Below, piece after piece: positions 54,552 through 64,000 of a stretch of 64,000 nucleotides of DNA. A program made the translations under genes and the position numbers. Location: contig NZ_CANMSJ010000002.1 in the NCBI RefSeq assembly GCF_947500605.1, positions 1-64,000 on the forward strand, written 5' to 3'. The notes under the pieces were generated by a model. That model searched no databases and was not told the origin of the DNA. It saw only the letters and a program-made list of their open reading frames with translations. Position 1 is the first letter of the stretch. Each line of letters opens with the position of its first letter. This DNA is from an uncultured Lacinutrix sp. Lineage in GTDB: Bacteria; Bacteroidota; Bacteroidia; Flavobacteriales; Flavobacteriaceae.

Positions 54552-54712
54552 CATTTTTCAATAAAAAAATAAAAAAAATTCATCTTTTTTTTCTAAAAGC
54601 TCGTAATGTGTGTGAAAATGAGCTCTTTTCAATTTTATCTGTTATGAAAATTTTATCATTCTCGTTTGATAATAATTAGTAAATTCGCCATAAAATTAAA
54701 CAAACCACGTGT

Positions 54713-57700
54713 ATGACGTCTTCAATCTTTAAAAAATGGAACAATATCTTAGGATGGTTCGCTTTTTTAATTGCTTTAATAACCTACAGCTTAACAGTAG
54801 AACCAACCGTTAGTTATTGGGATGCTGGTGAATATATTCTAACCTCTGCAAAACTGCAAGTTGGTCACCCACCAGGAGCTCCTTTATTTCAAATGCTAGG
54901 TGCTTTTTTCTCTACTTTTGCTATGTCGCCAGAAAATATTGGACTTATGCTTAATATGTTAAGTGCAGTTTCTAGTGCGTTCACTATTTTGTTTATGTTT
55001 TGGAGTATTTCATTATTACTTCAAAAAATGATTAAAACTGAAGAGTTTACAACCTCTAAAGCCTACGCTATTTTAGGAAGTGCTTTAGTTGGAAGTTTAT
55101 CGTTTGCATTCACAGATTCGTTTTGGTTTAATGCTGTGGAGACAGAAGTTTATGCCATGGCCACACTATTAATGGCTATTTTATTTTATTGTGCTTTACG
55201 TTGGGATTTCGATATGCACAATCCTAGAGGTAACCGTTGGTTAATACTTATTGCTTTTATTATTGGTTTATCGTTTGGTGTACACTTTATGGGATTATTA
55301 ACTATTCCAGCCATAGGATTAATCTATTACTTTAAAAACTACAAAACAGTAACAGTTAAAAATTTTATAATAGCCAACATTGCTTCAGTAGCTGTTCTAT
55401 TATTTGTATTCAAATTGTTGGCTCCAAACATTCTAAGATTCTTTAGTGTATTAGAGATTTTCTTTGTCAACACTATTGGCCTGCCTTTTAATTCTGGATC
55501 TATAATCGCTGGTATTTTATTGATAGCTGCAATCTATTTTAGTTTAAAATACACAAGAGAGAAAGGACACAGACACATAAATACCGGAATTCTATGTGTA
55601 ACTTTTGTAATTATTGGTTTTTCTTCTTGGCTAATGCTACCTATTCGTGCTAATGCCGATGTAGTAATTAATGAAAACAATCCATCGAGTGCGAGAGAAC
55701 TTTTAGCGTATTACAACTTAGAGCAATATCCAAAAACACATTTGTTTTATGGTCCATTGTTTACAGACCAATATGCTACATTAAATGACAATAAAGAAGA
55801 CGCTTACACAGATGATAAACCTAAATATGAAAAGGATTTAGAACAAGGTAAATATGTTATTGTTAACGATTATAAAGACGCAGCACAAAACTATAACTAT
55901 GATCATGCTGCAATTTTACCAAGAATGTGGAGTGGTGAAAATGCTGAAAATTATATGCTATTTTCTGGCTTTTTAGATTTTACTATTAAAGAAAAATTTA
56001 ATGTTGATGTTTTTACACAGAAAAAAATTGAAGCTTTTGTAGAAAAATATCAAAAAAACGAACTAACAGAACGCGAATACGACGAGTTCATGTCTATTTA
56101 TGGCGAAAAACTAAATATTGCTTTAAGTCCAAGAATACAAAAAGATGTTGCCTTTATCAATCAGTTTAGAGCTGAAGTTGATAAAAACAATGTTGACTAC
56201 GAAGGTTACCACAGGTTTTTAAAACAATATGGCCAAGAGTATTTAAACATTGAAAAACCTTCTTTTATAGACAATACAATTTACCTGTTTCAATACCAAT
56301 TAGGTTATATGTACTGGCGTTATTTTATGTGGAATTTCACAGGAAGACAAGACGATATTCAAGGAGAATACAATAATCATGGAAATTGGATAAGTGGTAT
56401 CGACGCATTCGATGCTTGGCACTTAGGACAGTCTCAGGATAATTTACCAAGCGATGTAAAAAACAACAAAGCAAGAAACACCTATTTTTTCCTCCCTTTA
56501 ATATTAGGGATTATTGGTCTGTTTTTCTTATTTAATAAAGACAAAAAAACCTTTTGGGTACTCTTAGTATTCTTCTTATTTACCGGAATTGCAATTCAAG
56601 TATATACCAACGTAAGGCCTTTTGAGCCACGTGAACGTGACTACTCTGTAGTTGGTTCCTTTTACGTATTTGCTATTTGGATAGGCTTTAGTGTGTATGG
56701 TATTTTTGAATTCTTTAAAAACAAAGTAAAAAGCTCCGCATTACCTCTAGCTATTACTGGAATTTGCTTATTAATTGCACCTTTAATTTTAGCTGTAAAC
56801 AATTGGGACGACCATGATAGGTCTGGAAAATACACCGCTTTATCTATGGCTAAAAAATACTTAGATTCTTGTGGTGAAAACGCCATACTATTCTCTATTG
56901 GAGATAATGATACATTCGCTCTTTGGTATGCTCAAGAAATCGAAAACTATAGAACTGATGTTCGTGTAGTTAACACCAGCTTATTCCAAACCGATTGGTA
57001 TATAGACCAAATGAAGCGTAAAGCTTACGAAAGTGACCCGATTCCTTCTCAGTTAACTCATGATCAATACAAATATGGCACACGGGATTATATAATGAAA
57101 CGCACCTATTATGTAGACCCTAAAACGGAAGAAGTAAAGCCAACATTTAGTCGTGATACGCTTTCTATTAAGGAGTTTTTAGATTTTGTATCAAGTGACA
57201 ACCCTAAAACAAAGTTTAAGCGAATAATCCAACTACAAGGAGAGGATACAGAACAATATCCTTCACAATTATTAAATACTAACTATTTTCCAGTTGAAAA
57301 TATTCGTATTCCAGTTAATAAAGAGAATGCAATTAAATACGGTATTGTAAAAGAAAAAGACGCCGCTTCTATTGTTGACCATATTGACATTAAAATTGAA
57401 GAAAATGCGATTTACAAACAACGTTTACTAATGCTAGACATTGTTGGTAATAACGACTGGAAACGCCCTATATACTTTACAGGTGGTGCTTTTGGTGAAG
57501 ACGATTACATCTGGATGAAAGACTACTTACAACTTGATGGAATGGTTTACAAGCTAGTACCAATAAAAACACCTACAGACCGTGCTAATCCTTTTGATAT
57601 GGGACGAGTGGACAGTGAGTTTATGTACAACAAAGTAAAAGCTTGGGATTGGGGAAACAGTGGTAGTGACGACATTTACCATGATCCAGAAACACGTAAA

Positions 57701-58204
57701 AACTCTATTACTTATAGAGGTAATCTTGCGCGTTTAATGGAAAAACTTATTCAAGAAGAGAAACTAGACAAAGCTGAAAACATAGCAGATATCGCTATGA
57801 AAAACATGCCTGTAGACAAGTTTGGTTATTACACATTACTAGAACCATACATTAGTGGTTACTACGAAGTGGGCTCTAAAGAAAAAGCAAGACAACTGTA
57901 TCAAGATGTTGCAGTTAAATACCAAGAAACCTTAACATATTATAGTGAGTTAACTCTTGATAACCAAATTAAAAATGGACAAGAAATTATTACAGATTTA
58001 GAACGCTACAGAGCTTTAATTATCGTATTAGTAAAGTATGATGAGGATTTTGCTGAAAAAGAATTTTTAAATTTTAATAACTACGAAAAACTCTTTAGCA
58101 GGTTATTTCCAAACGATGCACCTCAACTTAGAGAAGAACGCGATATAAATAGAGATAGTAGCATTCCTATTGCAGAACCTATTGATCCGGAAATTGAAGA
58201 ATAA
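54713..58204 (+). CDS. GT117 (DUF2723, TMEM260-like) membrane glycosyltransferase
   Basis: The 1163-residue protein has an N-terminal polytopic region (about 12 helices, residues 12-340 and 610-700). Its luminal signature is SYWDAGEYILTSAKLQVGHP with Asp37 and Glu40, then PPGAPLFQML, and later FWFNAVETEVYAMATLLMAI. This is DUF2723, now grouped as glycosyltransferase family 117 and related to the eukaryotic O-mannosyltransferase TMEM260. The C-terminal half (about 720-1163) is soluble and periplasmic, with SIGDNDTFALWYAQEIENYR, and a helical-repeat end. Bacteroidota homologues probably glycosylate envelope proteins; donor and target are unknown. A polysaccharide deacetylase gene starts 2 bases after its stop. 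Confidence 0.85.
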   Translation: MTSSIFKKWNNILGWFAFLIALITYSLTVEPTVSYWDAGEYILTSAKLQVGHPPGAPLFQMLGAFFSTFAMSPENIGLMLNMLSAVSSAFTILFMFWSISLLLQKMIKTEEFTTSKAYAILGSALVGSLSFAFTDSFWFNAVETEVYAMATLLMAILFYCALRWDFDMHNPRGNRWLILIAFIIGLSFGVHFMGLLTIPAIGLIYYFKNYKTVTVKNFIIANIASVAVLLFVFKLLAPNILRFFSVLEIFFVNTIGLPFNSGSIIAGILLIAAIYFSLKYTREKGHRHINTGILCVTFVIIGFSSWLMLPIRANADVVINENNPSSARELLAYYNLEQYPKTHLFYGPLFTDQYATLNDNKEDAYTDDKPKYEKDLEQGKYVIVNDYKDAAQNYNYDHAAILPRMWSGENAENYMLFSGFLDFTIKEKFNVDVFTQKKIEAFVEKYQKNELTEREYDEFMSIYGEKLNIALSPRIQKDVAFINQFRAEVDKNNVDYEGYHRFLKQYGQEYLNIEKPSFIDNTIYLFQYQLGYMYWRYFMWNFTGRQDDIQGEYNNHGNWISGIDAFDAWHLGQSQDNLPSDVKNNKARNTYFFLPLILGIIGLFFLFNKDKKTFWVLLVFFLFTGIAIQVYTNVRPFEPRERDYSVVGSFYVFAIWIGFSVYGIFEFFKNKVKSSALPLAITGICLLIAPLILAVNNWDDHDRSGKYTALSMAKKYLDSCGENAILFSIGDNDTFALWYAQEIENYRTDVRVVNTSLFQTDWYIDQMKRKAYESDPIPSQLTHDQYKYGTRDYIMKRTYYVDPKTEEVKPTFSRDTLSIKEFLDFVSSDNPKTKFKRIIQLQGEDTEQYPSQLLNTNYFPVENIRIPVNKENAIKYGIVKEKDAASIVDHIDIKIEENAIYKQRLLMLDIVGNNDWKRPIYFTGGAFGEDDYIWMKDYLQLDGMVYKLVPIKTPTDRANPFDMGRVDSEFMYNKVKAWDWGNSGSDDIYHDPETRKNSITYRGNLARLMEKLIQEEKLDKAENIADIAMKNMPVDKFGYYTLLEPYISGYYEVGSKEKARQLYQDVAVKYQETLTYYSELTLDNQIKNGQEIITDLERYRALIIVLVKYDEDFAEKEFLNFNNYEKLFSRLFPNDAPQLREERDINRDSSIPIAEPIDPEIEE

Positions 58205-58206
58205 AC

Positions 58207-58860
58207 ATGAGATTTGCTCCTGCTAAAATACCGCAATTTATTAAACGAATATTCCCAAACTATGTTTGGGATTTTTCGTCTAAAGACAAGGTTTTATATC
58301 TTACTTTCGATGATGGTCCTACTCCTGAAATAACACAATGGACACTAAACACGCTTGAGCAATACAATGCTAAAGCGACTTTTTTTTGTATTGGTAATAA
58401 TGTTAATAAGCATCCAGAACTGTTTCATGCTATTTTAAAAGATGGGCATAGCATAGGAAACCACACGCAAGAACATGTAAAAGGCTGGGAAACCTCAACA
58501 AAAACATATATAGAAGATGTTATTAAAGCTGAAACTATAATTAATAAAGAATTAGCTACCACTAAAATTAAGCTTAGCCTATTTAGACCTCCTTATGGGC
58601 AATTAAAGAAAAGCCAAGGTAAAGCCGTTATAAAATTAGGCTATAAAATAATTATGTGGAGTGTTGTTGCTTTCGATTGGGAACAAAAAATCTCTAAAGA
58701 GCAATGCTTAAAAAATGTAATTAACAAAGCATCTGTAAAAAACAACATAATAGTGTTTCATGATAGTATAAAAGCATCAAGAAACATGATGTATGCGCTA
58801 CCAAAGGTATTGGAGCATTTTAGCAAAAAAGGCTATATTTTTAAAGCTATTAGCGCTTAA
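58207..58860 (+). CDS. Polysaccharide deacetylase family protein
   Basis: The 217-residue protein is a NodB-fold carbohydrate esterase. The catalytic-metal motifs are visible: motif 1 LTFDDGPTPE with Asp35 and Asp36, motif 2 HSIGNHTQEH with His86 and His90, motif 3 FRPPYGQLKKSQGKAVIKLG, motif 4 SVVAFDWEQK and motif 5 NNIIVFHDSIKASRNMMYAL. It would remove acetyl groups from an N-acetylated glycan, such as peptidoglycan. No signal peptide is obvious, so its compartment is uncertain. It starts 2 bases after the GT117 stop and is surely co-transcribed with it. Its stop overlaps the stop of the convergent thioredoxin-like gene. Confidence 0.93.
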   Translation: MRFAPAKIPQFIKRIFPNYVWDFSSKDKVLYLTFDDGPTPEITQWTLNTLEQYNAKATFFCIGNNVNKHPELFHAILKDGHSIGNHTQEHVKGWETSTKTYIEDVIKAETIINKELATTKIKLSLFRPPYGQLKKSQGKAVIKLGYKIIMWSVVAFDWEQKISKEQCLKNVINKASVKNNIIVFHDSIKASRNMMYALPKVLEHFSKKGYIFKAISA

Positions 58861-59153
58861 ACAAAGTCTTTAATTAAAGCTATAAGCGTGTTTACATCCT
58901 GCTCACCACTTTGCCTCCATTTCATCTCGCCATCTTTATAAATAATTAAAGTTGGTAAGTTTTTTACGCGTAAAGCATCAGACAGTTCTTTATTTTTATC
59001 TACATCAATCTTAATTACTCTAGCTTTATCACCAAGTGCAGCTGCAACATCGCGAAGTACCGGATGCATAGCTGTTGATTGCTCATTCCACTCTGTAAAG
59101 AAATCTAGTAAAACTGGAATTTTTACATCGATTAATTCTCCAAATTTTGACAT
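58857..59153 (-). CDS. Thioredoxin-fold protein lacking the active-site cysteines
   Basis: The 98-residue protein is a single thioredoxin fold: VLLDFFTEWNEQSTAMHPVL aligns with the usual FWAxWCGPC segment, VIKIDVDKNKELSDALRVKN with the central strand, and LPTLIIYKDGEMKWRQSGEQ with the cis-Pro loop (Pro67). Where thioredoxin has CxxC it has Asn-Glu-Gln-Ser (23-26), and there is no cysteine anywhere. It therefore cannot exchange disulfides. Relatives of this kind may bind partners as scaffolds; the role here is unknown. Its stop codon overlaps that of the convergent deacetylase gene (58857-58860). Confidence 0.85.
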   Translation of the reverse strand: MSKFGELIDVKIPVLLDFFTEWNEQSTAMHPVLRDVAAALGDKARVIKIDVDKNKELSDALRVKNLPTLIIYKDGEMKWRQSGEQDVNTLIALIKDFV

Positions 59154-59397
59154 TATTTAAAGTATTAGTTTTTAATATCAAATAAACTTTATAATAATCG
59201 ATTAAATTCGTTTCTTTTTTTCTAATATTTCAAAATAAAATAGAGCCGTAGCTATTGCTATGCTTATATTTCTATCTTAACAAAAAAATAATTCAAATTT
59301 ATTATCAATCATTTTAAATTTCGTTTGATATGTGGTTAATGTAAATCTACAATATTTTAACAACTTATAGATTTATCTCTTTTAATATAACTAGAAT

Positions 59398-60699
59398 CTA
59401 AGCAACTTTAGTGCCTTTTTTAAGTGTAATTACAGTAATTTCAGGCCAAATACCTATACGTCCTGGAAACGCTAAATACCCAAAACCTCTATTTACATGT
59501 AAAAACTTTCCTGCCACTTCGTACATTCCTGCCCATTTAGGATAGCGATACTTAACAGGACTCCATTTAATACCTAAAGACGGCACTTCGATACCAAACT
59601 GCATTCCATGCGTATGTCCTGCTAAGGTTAAATGAATATGCTTTTCGAAATTAACAATATTAGTTTCGTCTGTTATAATATCATGTTTATTTAGATCGGT
59701 TTTATTAAGCTCCATTTCGGTATAATCAAAATGAGAAGGATCATGAGACATTAAAACATTAAAATCATTTTCTCCAATCGTTTTGGTTGCTTCTTTTAAA
59801 CTTCCGCGTTTTGGAAAATGACGAGATGCTCCCCAGTTTTCAACACCAAGAATATTAATAGCCTGTCCATTTCGTTCTATTCTTCGGTTATCGTTCATTA
59901 TTAAATCGAAACCTAATTTACGATGCACCTCTTCTAATTGACGTTGATTTTCTTTATTTGAATCCTCATCACTTCCATAAGCATAGTAACCATAATCATG
60001 ATTTCCCATCACAGCGAACTTTCCATCTTTAGCCTTTAATTGTTTAAATGTATCAATCCAAATATTCATTTCTTCAGCTTTAGTATTTACTAAATCTCCA
60101 GTAAATAGAATAGTATCACTCTCTTGCTCGTTAATTAAATCTATACCATAAGCAATCTTCTCTTTACTCTCTAAGCTCCCTGAATGTATATCACTAATTT
60201 GAGTAATAGTGTAACCATCGAAAGCGGCAGGTAAATCCTCAAAATAAAGCGCATGTTTAATTACTTTGTAATTATACTTCCCTTTAAAAACACCGTAAAT
60301 AATTGAGGTAAATGGAATTGCGGCTAAGCCTAAAGCTATTTTAGAAACAAAACCACGTCTACTAGTAGAATAAACAATGTCTTCTGGACTAGATTTAGAG
60401 ACTTTATTAATTAAACTTAAAGCTCCTCTAACAATATCCTCACCAAACATAAAGAGTATTAAAATAAGTTTTGGAATAAAAAGCATAAACAAAAAAGCTA
60501 CAGCATAACCATGCTCATGCGTAAAGCTCTCACCACGTACAAAATTAGAATAACGATAAACAAAATTACCTATAACACAAGCACTCGCAAACCAATAAAC
60601 GACATAAAAGATATAATTTTTGGTAAGTGTTCTAACAGCCTGAAAAGCATAAAAATCTAGTACCAGAATAATTAAAACAAGAATAATCCAACGCAACAT
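59398..60699 (-). CDS. Membrane-anchored metallophosphoesterase
   Basis: The 433-residue protein has three N-terminal helices (about 3-20, 30-48 and 66-90), a Tat-like SRRGFVSKIALGLAAIPF with Arg114-Arg115, and a calcineurin-type phosphoesterase domain. The metal motifs are TQISDIHSG (Asp170, His172), LFTGDLVNT, VMGNHDYGYY, LMSHDPSHF and LTLAGHTHGMQFG. Such proteins are predicted to face the periplasm; substrates are not known, although some relatives act on UDP-diacylglucosamine or phospholipid headgroups. It is transcribed alone; the 244-base gap downstream and the 205-base gap upstream show no clear promoter or terminator. Confidence 0.9.
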   Translation of the reverse strand: MLRWIILVLIILVLDFYAFQAVRTLTKNYIFYVVYWFASACVIGNFVYRYSNFVRGESFTHEHGYAVAFLFMLFIPKLILILFMFGEDIVRGALSLINKVSKSSPEDIVYSTSRRGFVSKIALGLAAIPFTSIIYGVFKGKYNYKVIKHALYFEDLPAAFDGYTITQISDIHSGSLESKEKIAYGIDLINEQESDTILFTGDLVNTKAEEMNIWIDTFKQLKAKDGKFAVMGNHDYGYYAYGSDEDSNKENQRQLEEVHRKLGFDLIMNDNRRIERNGQAINILGVENWGASRHFPKRGSLKEATKTIGENDFNVLMSHDPSHFDYTEMELNKTDLNKHDIITDETNIVNFEKHIHLTLAGHTHGMQFGIEVPSLGIKWSPVKYRYPKWAGMYEVAGKFLHVNRGFGYLAFPGRIGIWPEITVITLKKGTKVA

Positions 60700-60904
60700 A
60701 AAGTCAATTTTTGGTGTAAATATATTAATTGTAAAACCGAGTTATCTTACTAATTTGTTAAACGTTATAATTTTTGTCCCACTCACCACCTACTCTTCTA
60801 TCGTTTTATCTCCTAATGCTGTTTAACAAAAATAAAAATGCTCAACAATTTTTCGGTTTTCATTTTAGTATCTTAGGTTTTTAAATTTAGTAACCTATTT
60901 TTTA

Positions 60905-63841
60905 ATGAGAGATACAACCATTTTTGTTTTTTGCATATTCCTATTGTTAACCAACTGTAAAAAAAAAGACGATACAACTTCAGCAACAAAAGATAAATCT
61001 TTAATATCGTACGTAAACCCTTTTATTGGCACTAGTGGTCATGGTCATACGTATCCTGGAGCAACTATGCCTTTCGGGATGATGCAATTAAGCCCAGATA
61101 CTCGGTTAGACGGTTGGGATGGTTGTTCAGGCTATCATTATAGCGACAATGAAATCTACGGATTCTCACATACACATCTCAGCGGAACTGGTGTTAGCGA
61201 TTATGGAGACATTTTAATAATGCCTACAAATGCACAAATTTTTAACAATGGAGCTAATGGCGAAAAAGGATACAAATCTAAATTCTCGCACGATAATGAA
61301 GTTGCTGAACCTGGTTTTTACAAAGTACATTTAGACGATACGAATATTGATGTAGAATTGACGGTTTCTAAACGTAGTGGAATTCATAAATATAAGTTCC
61401 CATCTAACGAAAATCAATTTGCTATTGTAGATTTAATACATAGAGATAAGGTTTTAGATGCTAAAATTGAAACAATCTCTAAAACAGAAATTGTTGGTTA
61501 TCGCTTTTCTAATGCTTGGGCAAAAGACCAACGCTTATATTTTGTAATAAAAACATCGCATCCTTTTAATGATGTATTGCAATCTCCTCCTGAAACAGGA
61601 ATGCAAGAAGCACAAAAAATAGCATTAAATTTTAGAAACCCAAACAATGATCCTGTTTATATTAAAGTAGGAATTAGTGCAGTTGATGTAGAAGGCGCAA
61701 GAAAAAATCTAAAAGGAGAAATTGGAAAACAAACCTTTGAACAAGTAAAAAAAACTGCTCAAGATTTCTGGGAAAAACAATTACAAAAAATAGTTATTGA
61801 AAGTGACAACACAAACAATAAAACCAATTTTTACTCATCGATGTATCACGTTGCTTTAGCTCCAAACTTGTATCAAGATGTAGATGGAAGGTATCGTGGT
61901 ATGGATTTGGAAATTCATAAATCTGAGAATTTCGACTATTATACAGTCTTCTCACTTTGGGACACCTATCGTGCTGTTCACCCACTTTACACAATTATTG
62001 AACAAGACAAAACTAACGATTTTATAAACACCTTTTTAGCAAAGCACGATGAAGGTGGCATTATGCCTATTTGGGATTTAAGTGCTAATTACACTGGTTG
62101 TATGATTGGATATCATGCTGTGCCTGTTATTGCAGATGCTTATTTAAAAGGTATTCGTGGTTACGATAAAGACAAAGCTTTAGAAGCAATGATGCATAGT
62201 GCAACGCGTGATAAATTAGGATTAAAAAGTTATAAAGAATTTTGATTTATTCCTGTAGAAGAAGAAAGTGAATCGGTTTCTAAAACTTTAGAATACGCAT
62301 ACGATGATTGGACGATTGCCGAAATGGCAAAGGCAATGAATAAAAAGGAAGTTTATAAAGAGTATACAGAAAGAGCACAAAACTACAAGAACGTTTTCGA
62401 TCCAGAAACACAATTTATGCGAGGACGTTTTCGTAATACTTGGTTTACTCCTTTCGATCCTTACGAAGTCAATTTTAATTATACCGAAGCTAATGCATGG
62501 CAATACAGTTTTTACGTGCCTCAAGACATTTCTGGATTTACCAATTTACTTGGCGGAAAAGATAAATTAGAAGCCAATCTAGATAAGTTATTTGTTGCCG
62601 AATACAAAACTTCTGGTCGACATCAAGTAGACATTACAGGTTTAATTGGGCAATATGCGCATGGAAACGAACCGAGTCATCACATGGCTTATTTGTACAA
62701 TTTCGTTAATAAACCATATAAAACACAAGAGAAAGTACATCAAATTTTAACCCAGTTATATACTAATACACCAAATGGCATCTCAGGAAATGAAGATTGC
62801 GGACAAATGAGCGCATGGTATATTTTTAGCTCAATCGGTTTTTATCCTGTTACACCTGGAAGCAATCAATATATTATTGGAACACCTTTATTTAACAAAG
62901 CAACTTTTAACTTAGAAAGTGGAAAAACATTTACTGTTTCTGCTGAAAATTTAAGTGACACAAACATCTATATCGCGTCAGCAACTTTAAATGAAAAACC
63001 ATACAATCAATCTTATATTTCTCATGAAAACTTAATGAATGGTGGAACACTTCATTTTAAAATGAAAGACTCTCCAACAGATTGGGCAACCAAAGACAAC
63101 GAAATACCAGAAACTAGAATTGAAGATCACATTATTATTACACCTCCATTTATTTCGAAAGGAAAGACTGCTTTTAAAGGCGAAACTAGAGTTGAATTAC
63201 AAAGCAACACAAAAGACGCTTCAATTTATTACTCTGAAAACAATTCTGATTTCAAAATATACAAAAAGCCTTTTACCATTTCTGAAGCTGAAACATTAAA
63301 AGTCTATTCACAATTAAACGGAATAAAAAGCAAGACGTTAACCACAAATTTCTTTAAAATAGATCCTGATTTATCTATTAAATTAGACTCAGAATATGCT
63401 AACCAATATAATGCAGGTGGAAATAATGCTTTAATAGATGGTATTTTAGGCACTCAAGATTTTAGAACTGGTACTTGGCAAGGTTATTTTGATACAGACT
63501 TAATTGCAACAGTAGATTTAGGAAGCAGCAAATCTATAAACATGGTAAAAGTAAATTTTCTGCAAGACCAGCGTTCTTGGATTTTTCCTCCATCAGAGGT
63601 TTCATGCTTAGGATCTAACGATGGTATTAACTTTTCTATAATTGATAGCTTAATAAAAATAGACAACAGCACTCCTTCCGAAACCGTTAAAATTAACACT
63701 ACCTATTTTAAACAAGTTTCAAAAAAGTATCGTTTTATTAAAGTGATCGCAAAAAAACTAGGTCAGCTCCCAAAATGGCACTTAGGACATAAAGACAATG
63801 GAAGAAGTTGGTTGTTTGTAGACGAAATCATCATTAAATAA
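60905..63841 (+). pseudogene. GH92 family alpha-mannosidase gene interrupted by one in-frame TGA
   Basis: One reading frame of 979 codons is broken only at codon 447 by TGA (62243-62245). Upstream, the product has a lipoprotein-like start (FCIFLLLTNC, Cys18), the GH92 beta-domain with YVNPFIGTSGHGHTYPGATM and SGYHYSDNEIYGFSHTHLSG, and the start of the (alpha/alpha)6 barrel. Downstream in the same frame are ESESVSKTLEYAYDDWTIAE, NEDCGQMSAWYIFSSIGFYP, a chitobiase C-like segment and a discoidin-type (F5/8 C) domain ending FVDEIIIK. The local sequence KSYKEF-stop-FIPVEEE suggests a Gly codon GGA changed to TGA. GH92 enzymes cut alpha-mannosides. An MFS sugar transporter follows. Confidence 0.88.
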
Positions 63842-63922
63842 CTATACAAAAACCATACAAAGAGCCTAAAACACAAAACTGAAAACTTATTTTATCTACA
63901 TTTAGGCAAACTAAAAACTAAC

Positions 63923-64000
63923 ATGAACCAACAAAAATCTTACCGCTCATCATTTATTTTACTAACTGCCTTATTCTTTCTTTGGGGATTTATTACCGTT
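63923..64000 (+). CDS. Sugar MFS transporter, FucP/GluP type (5' end only)
   Basis: An ATG at 63923 opens a frame that runs off the right edge after 26 codons. The translation MNQQKSYRSSFILLTALFFL continues WGFITV, the first helix pattern (FFLWGFITV) of the FucP/glucose-galactose permease group of the major facilitator superfamily. It follows the GH92 gene by 81 bases on the same strand, which fits a glycan-use locus. Only the first helix is visible, so the family call is tentative. Confidence 0.6.
   Translation, partial: MNQQKSYRSSFILLTALFFLWGFITV

Noticed and set aside
62243-62245. TGA in the GH92 gene read as selenocysteine
   Set aside because: The family has glycine, not cysteine, at this place, and I see no reason to expect selenocysteine insertion in this group; a GGA to TGA mutation is simpler.

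Overview
The window is AT-rich DNA with the gene content of a gliding marine-type member of the Bacteroidota, most likely family Flavobacteriaceae. The evidence is a full-length SprA (type IX secretion translocon), a very large CUB/PKD/choice-of-anchor-L cell-surface protein, the six-gene alternative complex III cluster, GT117/DUF2723, GH92, and promoters of the Bacteroidota type (TTTG, about 19 nt, TAnnTTTG). The genus cannot be told from this sequence. Layout: 0-4 kb is the 5' part of a giant secreted repeat protein on the minus strand, running off the left edge. 4.2-6.2 kb holds a DUF1304 membrane protein, an MscS channel and tsaB. 6.3-12.1 kb is a minus-strand tripartite export operon (ABC ATPase, two MacB/FtsX-type permeases, HlyD-type adaptor, TolC-type outer membrane factor). 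12.2-17.8 kb is a cytochrome oxidase cluster: heme O synthase, two subunit III genes, subunit IV, a Sco protein and a Sco-like protein without its metal cysteines, DUF420 and a small CAMCR membrane protein. 17.8-21.8 kb has an outer-membrane protein with a TonB-like N-terminal domain beside two tandem TonB genes. 21.8-30.5 kb is vanZ-like, gcvH, sprA and ruvA. 30.6-36.1 kb has malic enzyme, an unknown lipoprotein, queG and ruvB. 36.3-47.8 kb is one long respiratory operon, actABCDEF-coxB-coxA, read leftward from a promoter near 47.81 kb. 47.9-53.3 kb holds a divergent SPOR protein and the rimP-nusA-infB operon, with a terminator-like hairpin in its leader. 53.5-60.7 kb holds a universal stress protein, tRNA-Gln(TTG), a GT117 membrane glycosyltransferase with a polysaccharide deacetylase, a cysteine-less thioredoxin and a membrane metallophosphoesterase. 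60.9-64 kb is a GH92 mannosidase gene broken by one in-frame TGA, followed by the start of an MFS sugar transporter. How the parts fit: alternative complex III oxidises quinol and passes electrons to the caa3/aa3-type oxidase, whose core subunits I and II are encoded with it; the remaining subunits, heme O synthase and copper-delivery factors lie about 19 kb away. SprA is the export channel for proteins such as the giant adhesin-like protein at the left edge. The two TonB proteins and the TonB-domain outer-membrane protein probably belong to envelope energy coupling or gliding. Most of the window is core genome and I see no phage, insertion sequence or CRISPR array. The observations I rate highest are the single-base disruption of the GH92 gene, the terminator-like leader of rimP-nusA-infB, and the row of three genes sharing a cysteine-containing TonB-type domain, one fused to an outer-membrane barrel.
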